NCBI GenBank assembly: GCA_017549745.1
Contig: JAFYUA010000096.1
Location: forward strand, 1 to 8,944
Direction: 5' to 3'
DNA from: Clostridia bacterium
GTDB lineage: Bacteria > Bacillota > Clostridia > UMGS1810
Length of the DNA: 8,944 nucleotides
Both the position numbers and the translations under genes were made by a program. Below are positions 1 through 5,736 of the stretch, piece after piece. The notes beneath the pieces are model-generated. The model saw only the letters and a program-made list of their open reading frames with translations, had not been told where the DNA came from and searched no databases. Within the stretch, counting starts at the first letter, position 1. Every line of letters begins with the position of its first letter.

Positions 1-1
1 G

Positions 2-370
2 CTTTTGATTGCGGTTACCCAGCTTACCTCTACAAGCCAGGAAGCCATGGAAAATGACCTTTTGATTAAGGAAAATATAGCCGATGTTGTAATGCACTAT
101 GCCTCCAATGCCAAAAAGGCAGGTCTTGACGGTGTTGTGTGCTCACCTCTTGAGGCAGGTGTGGTTCATGAAAGATGCGGCAATGAGTTTATAACCGTTA
201 CTCCCGGTGTGCGTTTTGCTGATGGCGATGTGGGCGATCAGGTTCGCGTGACCACTCCAGCCAAAGCCAAAGAGATTGGCTCTGACTATATAGTTGTGGG
301 TAGACCCATCACTGCAGCCCAGGACCCCGTTGCTGCATACAGACGCTGTGTTGCTGAGTTTGTAGGATAA
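2..370 (+). CDS. pyrF: Orotidine 5'-phosphate decarboxylase, C-terminal part (left edge cuts the gene)
   Basis: This is the C-terminal part (about 122 residues) of the enzyme that decarboxylates OMP to UMP, the last step of de novo pyrimidine synthesis in the cytosol. The open frame continues through the left edge, so the true start and the N-terminal catalytic Asp/Lys cluster are outside the window; the TTG at base 5 is an internal leucine codon. What is visible is typical of the family: LIAVTQLTST at the start, VTPGVRF, then DQVRVTTPAKAKEIGSDY, and the phosphate-binding VVGRPITAAQDP near the end. The decarboxylase signature T-P-G-[IV]-R and the G-R-P-I-T phosphate gripper make the assignment secure. 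It ends with TAA and lies 28 bases before pyrE, so it is a member of the same operon. Nothing in the visible part looks damaged. Confidence 0.95.
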   Translation, partial: LLIAVTQLTSTSQEAMENDLLIKENIADVVMHYASNAKKAGLDGVVCSPLEAGVVHERCGNEFITVTPGVRFADGDVGDQVRVTTPAKAKEIGSDYIVVGRPITAAQDPVAAYRRCVAEFVG

Positions 371-381
371 TATATTTATTA

Positions 382-388
382 TAAAGGA
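382..388 (+). promoter_or_regulatory. Ribosome binding site of pyrE
   Basis: AAGGAGA lies about 10 bases before the ATG at 399. No promoter or terminator is apparent in the 28-base pyrF-pyrE spacer, so the two genes are read as one transcript. Confidence 0.7.
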
Positions 389-398
389 GATTACTATA

Positions 399-1034
399 AT
401 GGACAAAATTACAATAGCAAAAGATTTGCTTGCAATTAAGGCAGTGTTTTTCAGCCCTGACAAACCATTCACATGGGCAAGCGGCATCAAAAGCCCTATA
501 TATTGTGACAACAGACTCACACTCTCTGATGTCAAAGTAAGAGGTGATGTGGAAACAGGCCTTGCGGAACTGGTCAAAGAATTTTACCCAGATGCAGAGG
601 TTCTTATGGGCACATCTACTGCCGGCATTGCTCATGCTGCAATAACAGCTCATTTGCTCGACCTGCCCATGGGTTATGTAAGAAGCGGCTCCAAGGATCA
701 CGGCAGACAAAACCAGATTGAAGGCAAATTGGAAAAAGGACAGAAAGTTGTTGTTGTGGAAGACCTTATATCCACCGGCGGCAGTGTTATAGAAGTTGTT
801 AATGTGCTCAGAGAAAATGGTGCAGATGTTTTGGGCATCGTGAGCATATTCACCTATGGCATGAAAAAAGGCCTTGAAAGACTTGCAGAGGCTGATGTTA
901 TCAACCACAGCTTGTGTGATTTTGACACAATTGCTGAAGTTGCGGCTGACACTGGCTACATCAAATCGACTGATGTTGAAAGATTGATTCGTTTCCGCAA
1001 CAATCCATCTGATGAAAGCTGGATCAATAACTAA
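399..1034 (+). CDS. pyrE: Orotate phosphoribosyltransferase
   Basis: This 211-residue cytosolic enzyme transfers the phosphoribosyl group of PRPP to orotate, giving OMP for PyrF, its upstream neighbour. The PRPP-binding signature of type I phosphoribosyltransferases is seen at residues 117-130 (VVVVEDLISTGGSV, with the Glu121-Asp122 acidic pair). The flexible catalytic loop is at 95-110 (RSGSKDHGRQNQIEGK, with Lys99, Asp100 and His101). WASGIKSPIYCDNR at 26-39 is the usual orotate-contacting N-terminal motif. The length fits the family (about 200-220 residues). The start is the ATG with AAGGAGA about 10 bases upstream. pyrB follows after 21 bases. The sequence looks intact and functional. Confidence 0.97.
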   Translation: MDKITIAKDLLAIKAVFFSPDKPFTWASGIKSPIYCDNRLTLSDVKVRGDVETGLAELVKEFYPDAEVLMGTSTAGIAHAAITAHLLDLPMGYVRSGSKDHGRQNQIEGKLEKGQKVVVVEDLISTGGSVIEVVNVLRENGADVLGIVSIFTYGMKKGLERLAEADVINHSLCDFDTIAEVAADTGYIKSTDVERLIRFRNNPSDESWINN

Positions 1035-1055
1035 TATTTACACAGGAGATGCAAA

Positions 1056-1970
1056 ATGAGACACTTAATAGATATCTCTGATCTTTCGGTTTTGGAAATT
1101 GATGAGCTCATAGACACAGCCAATGACATCATTCAAAATCCCGAAAGCTATCGCGAAAAGTGCAAATATAAAAAAATTGCCACACTCTTTTTTGAGCCCT
1201 CAACGCGCACCAGATTAAGCTTTGAAGCTGCAATGCTTGAACTCGGCGGCAGTGTTCTTGGATTTTCTGAGGCTGCATCAAGCTCAGCAGCCAAAGGCGA
1301 AAGCATATCCGACACAGTGAGAGTTGTGAGTAACTATGCCGATATCATTGCAATGAGACATTTCAAAGAGGGTGCACCTATGGCAGCTTCTCTCAAATCA
1401 TGTGTTCCTATTATCAATGCTGGTGATGGTGGTCACAACCACCCCACACAGACTCTTACAGACCTTCTCACTATCAAAAGAGAAATGAGCAGGACAGATA
1501 ATCTTACCATAGGCTTGTGTGGTGACCTCAAATTTGGTCGCACAGTGCATTCTCTGATTAATGCTATGATTCGATATGACAACATTAAATTTGTGTTCAT
1601 ATCTCCGCCGGAGCTTAAACTTCCGGATTACATCAAGAATGATGTTCTTGACAAAAAACAAATTCCATACGAAGAATTCACAAGTGTTGAAGATGCTATT
1701 TCCAAACTCGACATATTGTATATGACAAGAGTTCAGAAAGAAAGATTTTTCAACGAAGCAGATTATGAACGCCTCAAAGACAGTTGCATACTCAATTGCG
1801 AAAAACTAAAGCTTGCCAAAGACAACATGATTATCTTGCATCCGCTTCCGAGAGTCAACGAGATAACAACCGATGTTGACGATGATCCAAGAGCATGTTA
1901 TTTCAAGCAGGCAATGTATGGCAAATATATCCGTATGGCACTTATTCTTAAATTGTTGGAGGTGGAGTAG
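1056..1970 (+). CDS. pyrB: Aspartate carbamoyltransferase, catalytic subunit
   Basis: This 304-residue protein condenses carbamoyl phosphate with L-aspartate to N-carbamoyl-L-aspartate, the first committed pyrimidine step. Catalytic landmarks are present: the carbamoyl-phosphate loop FFEPSTRTRLSFE at 45-57 (Ser49-Thr-Arg-Thr52), the loop with SSSAAKGES ending around Lys80, NAGDGGHNHPTQTLTDLL at 121-138 (His129 matches the catalytic His of the E. coli enzyme), and HPLPRVNEI at 262-270. The length is normal. It uses an ATG with CAGGAGA upstream. The stop codon is followed after one base by the pyrI start, so the subunits are almost certainly translationally coupled. They would form an E. coli-like catalytic/regulatory holoenzyme rather than the free catalytic trimer of Bacillus. 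Confidence 0.97.
   Translation: MRHLIDISDLSVLEIDELIDTANDIIQNPESYREKCKYKKIATLFFEPSTRTRLSFEAAMLELGGSVLGFSEAASSSAAKGESISDTVRVVSNYADIIAMRHFKEGAPMAASLKSCVPIINAGDGGHNHPTQTLTDLLTIKREMSRTDNLTIGLCGDLKFGRTVHSLINAMIRYDNIKFVFISPPELKLPDYIKNDVLDKKQIPYEEFTSVEDAISKLDILYMTRVQKERFFNEADYERLKDSCILNCEKLKLAKDNMIILHPLPRVNEITTDVDDDPRACYFKQAMYGKYIRMALILKLLEVE
1958..1967 (+). promoter_or_regulatory. Ribosome binding site deciding the GTG start of pyrI
   Basis: GGAGGTGGAG lies within the last codons of pyrB and a few bases before the GTG at 1972. It supports the GTG over the in-frame ATG about 100 bases upstream. Confidence 0.75.
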
Positions 1971-1971
1971 G

Positions 1972-2397
1972 GTGAATATTGATTCAATAAAAAATGGTTT
2001 GGTTATTGACCATATCAAAGCAGGAAAATCCATGCAGATATATCACTATCTCAACCTCGAAAATCTGGATTGCCAGGTTGCAATAATTAAGAATGCATCG
2101 AGCCAGAGAATGGGGAAAAAGGATATTATCAAAATTGATGCAGAGCTCGATATTGATTTTGATGCTCTTGGTTACATCGACCCGGGCATAACTGTCAATG
2201 TGATCAAAAATGGCGAAAAGGTAAACAAACTGCATCCTGATTTGCCCGACACGATCACTGATATAATCAAATGTTCAAATCCCAGATGTATCACATCTGT
2301 CGAGCAGGAGATTCACCATATATTCAAATTGACAGACAAAGCCAACGGCGTGTACAGATGTATGTATTGTGAGTCCTTGCCCAAAATCAGCCAATAA
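1972..2397 (+). CDS. pyrI: Aspartate carbamoyltransferase, regulatory subunit
   Basis: This 141-residue subunit binds nucleotide effectors (CTP/UTP inhibiting, ATP activating in the well-studied homologue) and attaches to PyrB trimers. The N-terminal allosteric domain contains the IDHIKAGKSMQIYHYL stretch (residues 12-27), typical of PyrI. The C-terminal zinc domain has four cysteines in the expected pattern: Cys101 and Cys106 (CSNPRC), then Cys130 and Cys133 (CMYC). I chose the GTG at 1972 because GGAGGTGGAG at 1958-1967 sits just upstream and the N-terminus then matches the family (VNIDSIKNGLVIDHI). The same frame stays open upstream to an ATG at 1873, but that would lie deep inside pyrB. 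The allosteric effectors of this version cannot be read from sequence. Confidence 0.93.
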   Translation: MNIDSIKNGLVIDHIKAGKSMQIYHYLNLENLDCQVAIIKNASSQRMGKKDIIKIDAELDIDFDALGYIDPGITVNVIKNGEKVNKLHPDLPDTITDIIKCSNPRCITSVEQEIHHIFKLTDKANGVYRCMYCESLPKISQ

Positions 2398-2400
2398 CAT

Positions 2401-2407
2401 AGGAGGG
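2401..2407 (+). promoter_or_regulatory. Ribosome binding site of the unknown gene
   Basis: AGGAGGG lies 7 bases before the ATG at 2415, immediately after the pyrI stop. It is a strong site, arguing that this gene is really translated. Confidence 0.75.
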
Positions 2408-2414
2408 ATTTTCA

Positions 2415-2966
2415 ATGACCTTCAAAGAGATTAATAAAGCTTTGGCAAGCAAAATAAAAGTTGATGAGCTTGTGGAAATTTTCCGCTTGGAGATTGATGA
2501 GGTTTCTTCTCTGGGCAATGTTGTTATGCTGTCGCAGGAGCTCTTGTGCTTTCAAAATATCACTGATTTTTGCGTGGATGGCTACAGAATTGTTCGCCTG
2601 AAAGATATTACCGATATCTCAACCTGCGAAAAAAATGACACTCTTTCTTTTATGAATATGATATATAAAAAAGAGCGTCTTTTTCCCGAGTCTCAGGCAG
2701 TTATCGATGCCAAATCATGGAATGGAGTTTTTAAATCACTGTCTCTTTCCAAGACTGCCGTCACCGTCGAATGTGCATTTGATGATGCTATTGATTATTA
2801 TTTTGGTTGGATAAAATCAGTCAATGATAATGTGGCAACTATGCAGTGCTTTGATGGCAGCGGTAATAGATTTAAAGATGAAGTAAAAGTTAATCTGAAT
2901 TTTGTTACGCAGCTGATGTTTGGCAATAAATATATTGAACTTATGGCTAAATATGTGCAAAATTAA
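2415..2966 (+). CDS. Protein of unknown function at the end of the pyr operon
   Basis: I do not recognise a named family for this 183-residue protein. It is acidic to neutral, with no signal peptide or membrane segment, so it is probably cytosolic. It starts with an ATG preceded by a strong AGGAGGG and lies 17 bases after pyrI, so it should be co-transcribed with the pyrimidine genes. The two ends look alike by eye. Residues about 20-80 (hydrophobic strands, then DGYRIVRLKDITDIS) and about 113-180 (FGWIKSVNDNVATMQCF, DGSGNRFKDEVKVNLNFVTQLMFGNKYIELM) both read as a small beta-rich unit, ending in [VL]xLxx[IV]T before an aromatic-rich helix. This resembles uncharacterised Firmicutes proteins with two small SH3-like beta-barrel units. 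A link to pyrimidine metabolism is suggested only by position; it may simply be a passenger gene. Confidence 0.85.
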   Translation: MTFKEINKALASKIKVDELVEIFRLEIDEVSSLGNVVMLSQELLCFQNITDFCVDGYRIVRLKDITDISTCEKNDTLSFMNMIYKKERLFPESQAVIDAKSWNGVFKSLSLSKTAVTVECAFDDAIDYYFGWIKSVNDNVATMQCFDGSGNRFKDEVKVNLNFVTQLMFGNKYIELMAKYVQN

Positions 2967-2982
2967 TATCAGACACAACAAA

Positions 2983-3009
2983 AAAGTTCGGTTGAATAAA
3001 CCGAACTTT
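2983..3009. terminator. Bidirectional terminator between pyr operon and dtxR-like gene
   Basis: A perfect 11-bp stem (2983-2993 pairs with 2999-3009) closes a 5-base loop (GAATA). On the + strand it is followed by a broken T-rich stretch (TTTATTGTTA). On the - strand the stem runs into six consecutive T residues. It lies between two convergent transcription units and can serve both, more canonically for the - strand. Confidence 0.85.
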
Positions 3010-3013
3010 ATTG

Positions 3014-3379
3014 TTATAGATTTTCAACATATTCTTTTATTTTTTCAAAGCTCACATCGCTTATATAGTGTTCAATCTTGCAGCTATCAGCATAGGCATT
3101 TTCTTCATCCACCCCCAAAGCCATGAGAGCCTTTGCTATGGTGTGGTGACGCTCATACATTGCCTTTGCAATGGCTTCACCTTTGCTTGTGAGGGTTATT
3201 ATTCCGTTGGTGTCAACATTTACATATCCGTCAGAACGAAATTTTTTCATTGCCACAGATACACTCGGTTTTGAAAATGATAATTCATTTGCAACATCAA
3301 CGCTTCTCACATTGCCTATTTTTTGTCTTAAAATATATATGGTTTCAAGATAGTTTTCAGCTGATTCCATGATTTTCAT
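3014..3379 (-). CDS. DtxR/MntR-type metal-dependent transcriptional repressor
   Basis: This 121-residue protein fits the DtxR superfamily of iron- or manganese-sensing repressors. It has a winged helix at about 5-65 (ENYLETIYIL, then RSVDVANELSFSKPSVSVAMKKF as helix-turn-helix) and the dimerisation/metal domain at 70-120 (MYERHHTIAKALMALGV, CKIEHYISD). The C-terminal SH3-like domain of DtxR is missing, as in MntR. Aligned ligand positions are mixed: Asn9 replaces the Asp8/Met10 ligand, Glu12 and His78 are kept, Cys100 is the iron-type residue of DtxR, and Glu103-His104 are conserved. Ancillary-site positions read Ala82 and Tyr96. The metal cannot be assigned. The ATG at 3379 is favoured by AGAGG about 9 bases upstream; an in-frame ATG at 3370 is possible. 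No metal transporter gene lies in the window, so its targets are elsewhere. Confidence 0.88.
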   Translation of the reverse strand: MKIMESAENYLETIYILRQKIGNVRSVDVANELSFSKPSVSVAMKKFRSDGYVNVDTNGIITLTSKGEAIAKAMYERHHTIAKALMALGVDEENAYADSCKIEHYISDVSFEKIKEYVENL

Positions 3380-3411
3380 AATTTACAACCTCTGTTTATT
3401 ATTTGAATATA

Positions 3412-3440
3412 ATGATAGCATACTTATGAATTTTTGTCAA
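3412..3440 (-). promoter_or_regulatory. Promoter of the dtxR-like gene
   Basis: On the - strand a consensus -35 TTGACA (3440-3435) and a -10 TATCAT (3417-3412) are separated by exactly 17 bases. The -35 lies inside the last codons of the araC-type gene, so the repressor has its own promoter and need not depend on read-through from that gene. No classic DtxR or MntR box palindrome was recognised here. Confidence 0.75.
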
Positions 3441-4275
3441 ACTCTGTGCTCTTTGCATTCCTGTTTAAAATAGCATATTTCAGCGGAGTGATGCCTTTGT
3501 GCTTTTTGAATACAGAAGTGAAATAATTGCTGTCATTAAATCCACATGAATATGCTATGTCTGTTATTGACATCGGCGATTTTCTCAGCATTTTTTCTGC
3601 ATTTCGCACACGAACCAGGGTTATATATTCAGACACTCCGAATCCGGTGTAGAATTTAAATGTCTTCGAAAAATGACTTTGGCTCATTGCATATTTTTTT
3701 GCCAGAAATTCCAATGTCAATTTTTCTCTATAGTTGTCAGTTATGTATTGCGAAGCATTCTGAATTATGATTTCATTATTGCTGAGTTTGCGTGGGGCAG
3801 CGTCCGTCTTTTGCCTATACATGATTATAAGGAGTTGCCTGAGAAGATTTTTGCACATTTCAAGATAATCACTGTCTTTATTGACATACTCGCTATATAA
3901 TGTCCTTATTATATTTTCAATTTCTAATTTGCTCGACAAAGACAGTGGCATATACTTCTGCTTGCCAAGCTTGTCTGCGATTTGGTGATAAAAATCTCCC
4001 ACAAAGCTGTCATCAAAGCATATAAGAAGCCTTTGAGAGAATTTCCCGGGTTCATACATGGTCTTATGTATGTAGCCTTTTTTTATTATAACAATTTGAC
4101 CCACATCGATATTTATTATTTCATTGTTTATAAAATGTCGCGCATTGCCCTCAAGCATAAAATAAATTTCGTGATAATCGTGAATGTGGTTATCAAGAAG
4201 TTGATTTCCTTTCCTTCTGGATGAAATATTGATAGAAAATCCATGCGAGATAGCGTTAATAAGCTTTGCCATCAT
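3424..4275 (-). CDS. AraC-family transcriptional regulator, likely controlling uxaBAC
   Basis: This is a 283-residue two-domain regulator. The N-terminal effector domain is a cupin (AraC_binding type), with the metal-like HxHxxHE motif at residues 30-36 (HIHDYHE) and a GxIVIIKKGYIH strand at 59-70. The C-terminal DNA-binding domain has two helix-turn-helix motifs. The first is at about 185-208 (KLTLEFLAKKYAMSQSHFSK) and the second at 237-267, containing DIAYSCGFNDSNYFTSVFKK and the conserved GITPLKY end. It is divergent from uxaB with a 147-base shared control region, so it probably senses a hexuronate or pathway intermediate and activates uxaBAC; this is inference from position. Known uxa regulators are of GntR (ExuR) or LacI type, so an AraC protein is a different solution. 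Two adjacent ATGs begin the gene; GAGGTGAT spacing slightly favours the second (4272). Confidence 0.92.
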   Translation of the reverse strand: MMAKLINAISHGFSINISSRRKGNQLLDNHIHDYHEIYFMLEGNARHFINNEIINIDVGQIVIIKKGYIHKTMYEPGKFSQRLLICFDDSFVGDFYHQIADKLGKQKYMPLSLSSKLEIENIIRTLYSEYVNKDSDYLEMCKNLLRQLLIIMYRQKTDAAPRKLSNNEIIIQNASQYITDNYREKLTLEFLAKKYAMSQSHFSKTFKFYTGFGVSEYITLVRVRNAEKMLRKSPMSITDIAYSCGFNDSNYFTSVFKKHKGITPLKYAILNRNAKSTEFDKNS

Positions 4276-4289
4276 ATCACCTCGTTTGT

Positions 4290-4318
4290 ATTATACATCA
4301 AATCTGTTGATTGTTCAA
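4290..4318 (-). promoter_or_regulatory. Promoter of the araC-type gene
   Basis: On the - strand a consensus -10 TATAAT (4295-4290) follows a -35 TTGAAC (4318-4313) by 17 bases. The transcript would start just ahead of the GAGGTG ribosome binding site (4283-4278) of the regulator. Confidence 0.68.
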
Positions 4319-4320
4319 CA
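4305..4320. promoter_or_regulatory. Inverted repeat over the -35 of the araC-type gene
   Basis: TGTTGA (4305-4310) and TCAACA (4315-4320) form a perfect 6-bp inverted repeat with a 4-base centre, TTGT. It overlaps the -35 element of the regulator's promoter, so it could be an operator for autoregulation. A chance palindrome in AT-rich DNA is also possible. Confidence 0.4.
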
Positions 4321-4340
4321 AAAAATTAATGTTTTTATAG

Positions 4341-4374
4341 TAATATGGCAAAAAAATCGTGGTAATCCATATTA
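4341..4374. promoter_or_regulatory. Inverted repeat over the -35 of uxaB, operator candidate
   Basis: TAATATGG (4341-4348) and CCATATTA (4367-4374) are perfect 8-bp inverted arms separated by 18 bases. The interval contains the poor -35 element of the uxaB promoter. The placement fits a binding site for a dimeric regulator such as the divergent AraC protein, although AraC-family sites are more often direct repeats. Function is inferred from position and symmetry only. Confidence 0.45.
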
Positions 4375-4388
4375 TTTTGAAGTATAAT
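4360..4388 (+). promoter_or_regulatory. Promoter of uxaBAC, weak -35
   Basis: A consensus -10 TATAAT (4383-4388) is preceded at 17 bases by TGGTAA (4360-4365), which matches the -35 consensus at only three of six positions. A good -10 with a poor -35 is the usual form of an activator-dependent promoter, consistent with control by the divergent AraC-type protein. Confidence 0.6.
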
Positions 4389-4422
4389 CAAAGTATATTA
4401 TATATTTTGAACGGAGGATATT

Positions 4423-5736
4423 ATGAATTACAATAAAGTGCAAAGAACAGAAAAAGTAATACAATTTGGTGAAGGTAATTTTCTGAGAGGTTTTGTGGAT
4501 TGGATATTGCAGACCTTAAATGAAAAAACTGATTTTAACGGAAGTGCGGTTGTGGTACAGCCCATTGAAAACGGCATGTGTGATATGCTCTCTGCTCAGG
4601 ATTGTGTTTATAATCTTGTGATGCGAGGCTTGAAGGATGGCGAAGCTGTGCAGCAACTCAAAACCATCGATTCTATCTCGCGCACAGTAAATCCCTACAG
4701 AGATTTTGATGCTTTTCTTGAGCTTGCTCACAATGCTGATGCCCGCGTCATTGTGTCCAACACCACTGAATCAGGTATTGAATATGTTGAGGCAGATGAA
4801 ATGTCCATGCAAGCAAAGGTTTCATTCCCTGCAAAGGCAACTCATCTATTGTATGAGCGCTTTAAACTTGGCTACAAAGGTTTTATCTTCTTGCCATGTG
4901 AACTCATTGACAAAAACGGTGAAGCTCTTAAATCAGTTATCTTACAATACGCAGATAAATGGAATCTTGGCAATGAATTCAAAAAGTGGGTAAATAGTGA
5001 AAATATTTTCTGCAACACTTTAGTCGATCGTATAGTTACAGGATATCCCAAAAACGAGAATTTTGATTTGCCCTTTGACGACAAAATGATTGACACCTGT
5101 GAGCTTTTCCATTTGTGGGTGATAGAGGGACCTGACTCTATTGTTGATGTGATTCCATTTGATAAATCAGGCTTAAACATCATTTTGACAAATGAACTTG
5201 AAAAATATCGCACCCGCAAAGTAAGAATACTCAATGGTGCTCACACCTCTATGATTCCTTATGCATTGCTTTCGGGAGTTGAAACTGTTGGCGATTGCAT
5301 GAAAAACGAGGTTGTTTCATCATATATCAGGCATTGCGTTTATAATGAGATTATTCCCACACTTGATTTGCCATCTGATGAACTCAAATCATATGCCGAC
5401 GATGTTTTTGAACGCTTTAATAACCCCTTCATTCGTCACGAATGTGCATCTATTGCATTAAACAGCGTGAGCAAATTCAAAGTGAGAGTGCTTCCTTCTA
5501 TTCTTGAGTTTGAAAAAAGATACACCAAGCTTCCTGAGGGATTAATGTTTTCTTTTGCAAAACTCATCGAATTTTACAAGACCGATATGACAAATGATGC
5601 AGCAGATGTTTGCGAATTTATGAAAAAATCAAGCGTAGAAGAGATTTTGTCAAATGAAAATCTCTGGGGCGAGAATCTTTCACACTTAACAAAAGGAGTT
5701 GAAAAGTACATTGGAAAAGAAACATATAGTGCATAA
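4423..5736 (+). CDS. uxaB: Tagaturonate reductase (altronate oxidoreductase)
   Basis: This 437-residue cytosolic NAD(H)-dependent enzyme reduces D-tagaturonate to D-altronate in galacturonate breakdown. It belongs to the mannitol dehydrogenase/polyol long-chain dehydrogenase family. The N-terminal nucleotide-binding region has IQFGEGNFLRGFVDW (14-28), VVVQPIE and VSNTTESGIEY. The middle has FCNTLVDRIVTGYP, and the catalytic KxxxxNxxH motif is at Lys266, Asn271 and His274 (KVRILNGAH). These stretches match UxaB rather than the related fructuronate reductase UxuB. It is about 45 residues shorter than E. coli UxaB (483 from memory), the loss being mostly in the C-terminal third, which still ends in a recognisable form. 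GGAGG lies 5 bases before the ATG. Its last codons overlap the start of uxaA, so it is the first gene of the operon. Confidence 0.93.
   Translation: MNYNKVQRTEKVIQFGEGNFLRGFVDWILQTLNEKTDFNGSAVVVQPIENGMCDMLSAQDCVYNLVMRGLKDGEAVQQLKTIDSISRTVNPYRDFDAFLELAHNADARVIVSNTTESGIEYVEADEMSMQAKVSFPAKATHLLYERFKLGYKGFIFLPCELIDKNGEALKSVILQYADKWNLGNEFKKWVNSENIFCNTLVDRIVTGYPKNENFDLPFDDKMIDTCELFHLWVIEGPDSIVDVIPFDKSGLNIILTNELEKYRTRKVRILNGAHTSMIPYALLSGVETVGDCMKNEVVSSYIRHCVYNEIIPTLDLPSDELKSYADDVFERFNNPFIRHECASIALNSVSKFKVRVLPSILEFEKRYTKLPEGLMFSFAKLIEFYKTDMTNDAADVCEFMKKSSVEEILSNENLWGENLSHLTKGVEKYIGKETYSA
5693..5698 (+). promoter_or_regulatory. Ribosome binding site of uxaA inside the 3' end of uxaB
   Basis: AAGGAG lies inside the last codons of uxaB. 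It touches a TTG at 5699 (too close) and is 12 bases from the TTG at 5711, so 5711 is the better start. Translation of uxaA is likely coupled to that of uxaB. Confidence 0.55.

Noticed and set aside
5..370. TTG at base 5 as the start of the first gene
   Set aside because: The frame is open to the left edge and residues around it match the interior of PyrF; it is a leucine codon in a truncated gene.
309..908. 199-residue open frame on the - strand
   Set aside because: It lies wholly opposite pyrF and pyrE, is rich in Cys, His and Phe as antisense frames are, and has no family resemblance.
1873..1971. N-terminal extension of pyrI from an upstream ATG
   Set aside because: It overlaps pyrB by about 100 bases and adds non-homologous residues; the GTG at 1972 has a ribosome site and matches the family start.
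2983..3009. Hairpin as an operator for the dtxR-like repressor
   Set aside because: It lies at the 3' ends of two convergent units, not at a promoter, and runs into T tracts, so a terminator explains it.
4423..5736. Assignment as fructuronate reductase (UxuB) or mannitol dehydrogenase
   Set aside because: The stretches IQFGEGNFLRGF, FCNTLVDRIVTGYP and KVRILNGAH, and the uxaA-uxaC neighbours, fit tagaturonate reductase better.
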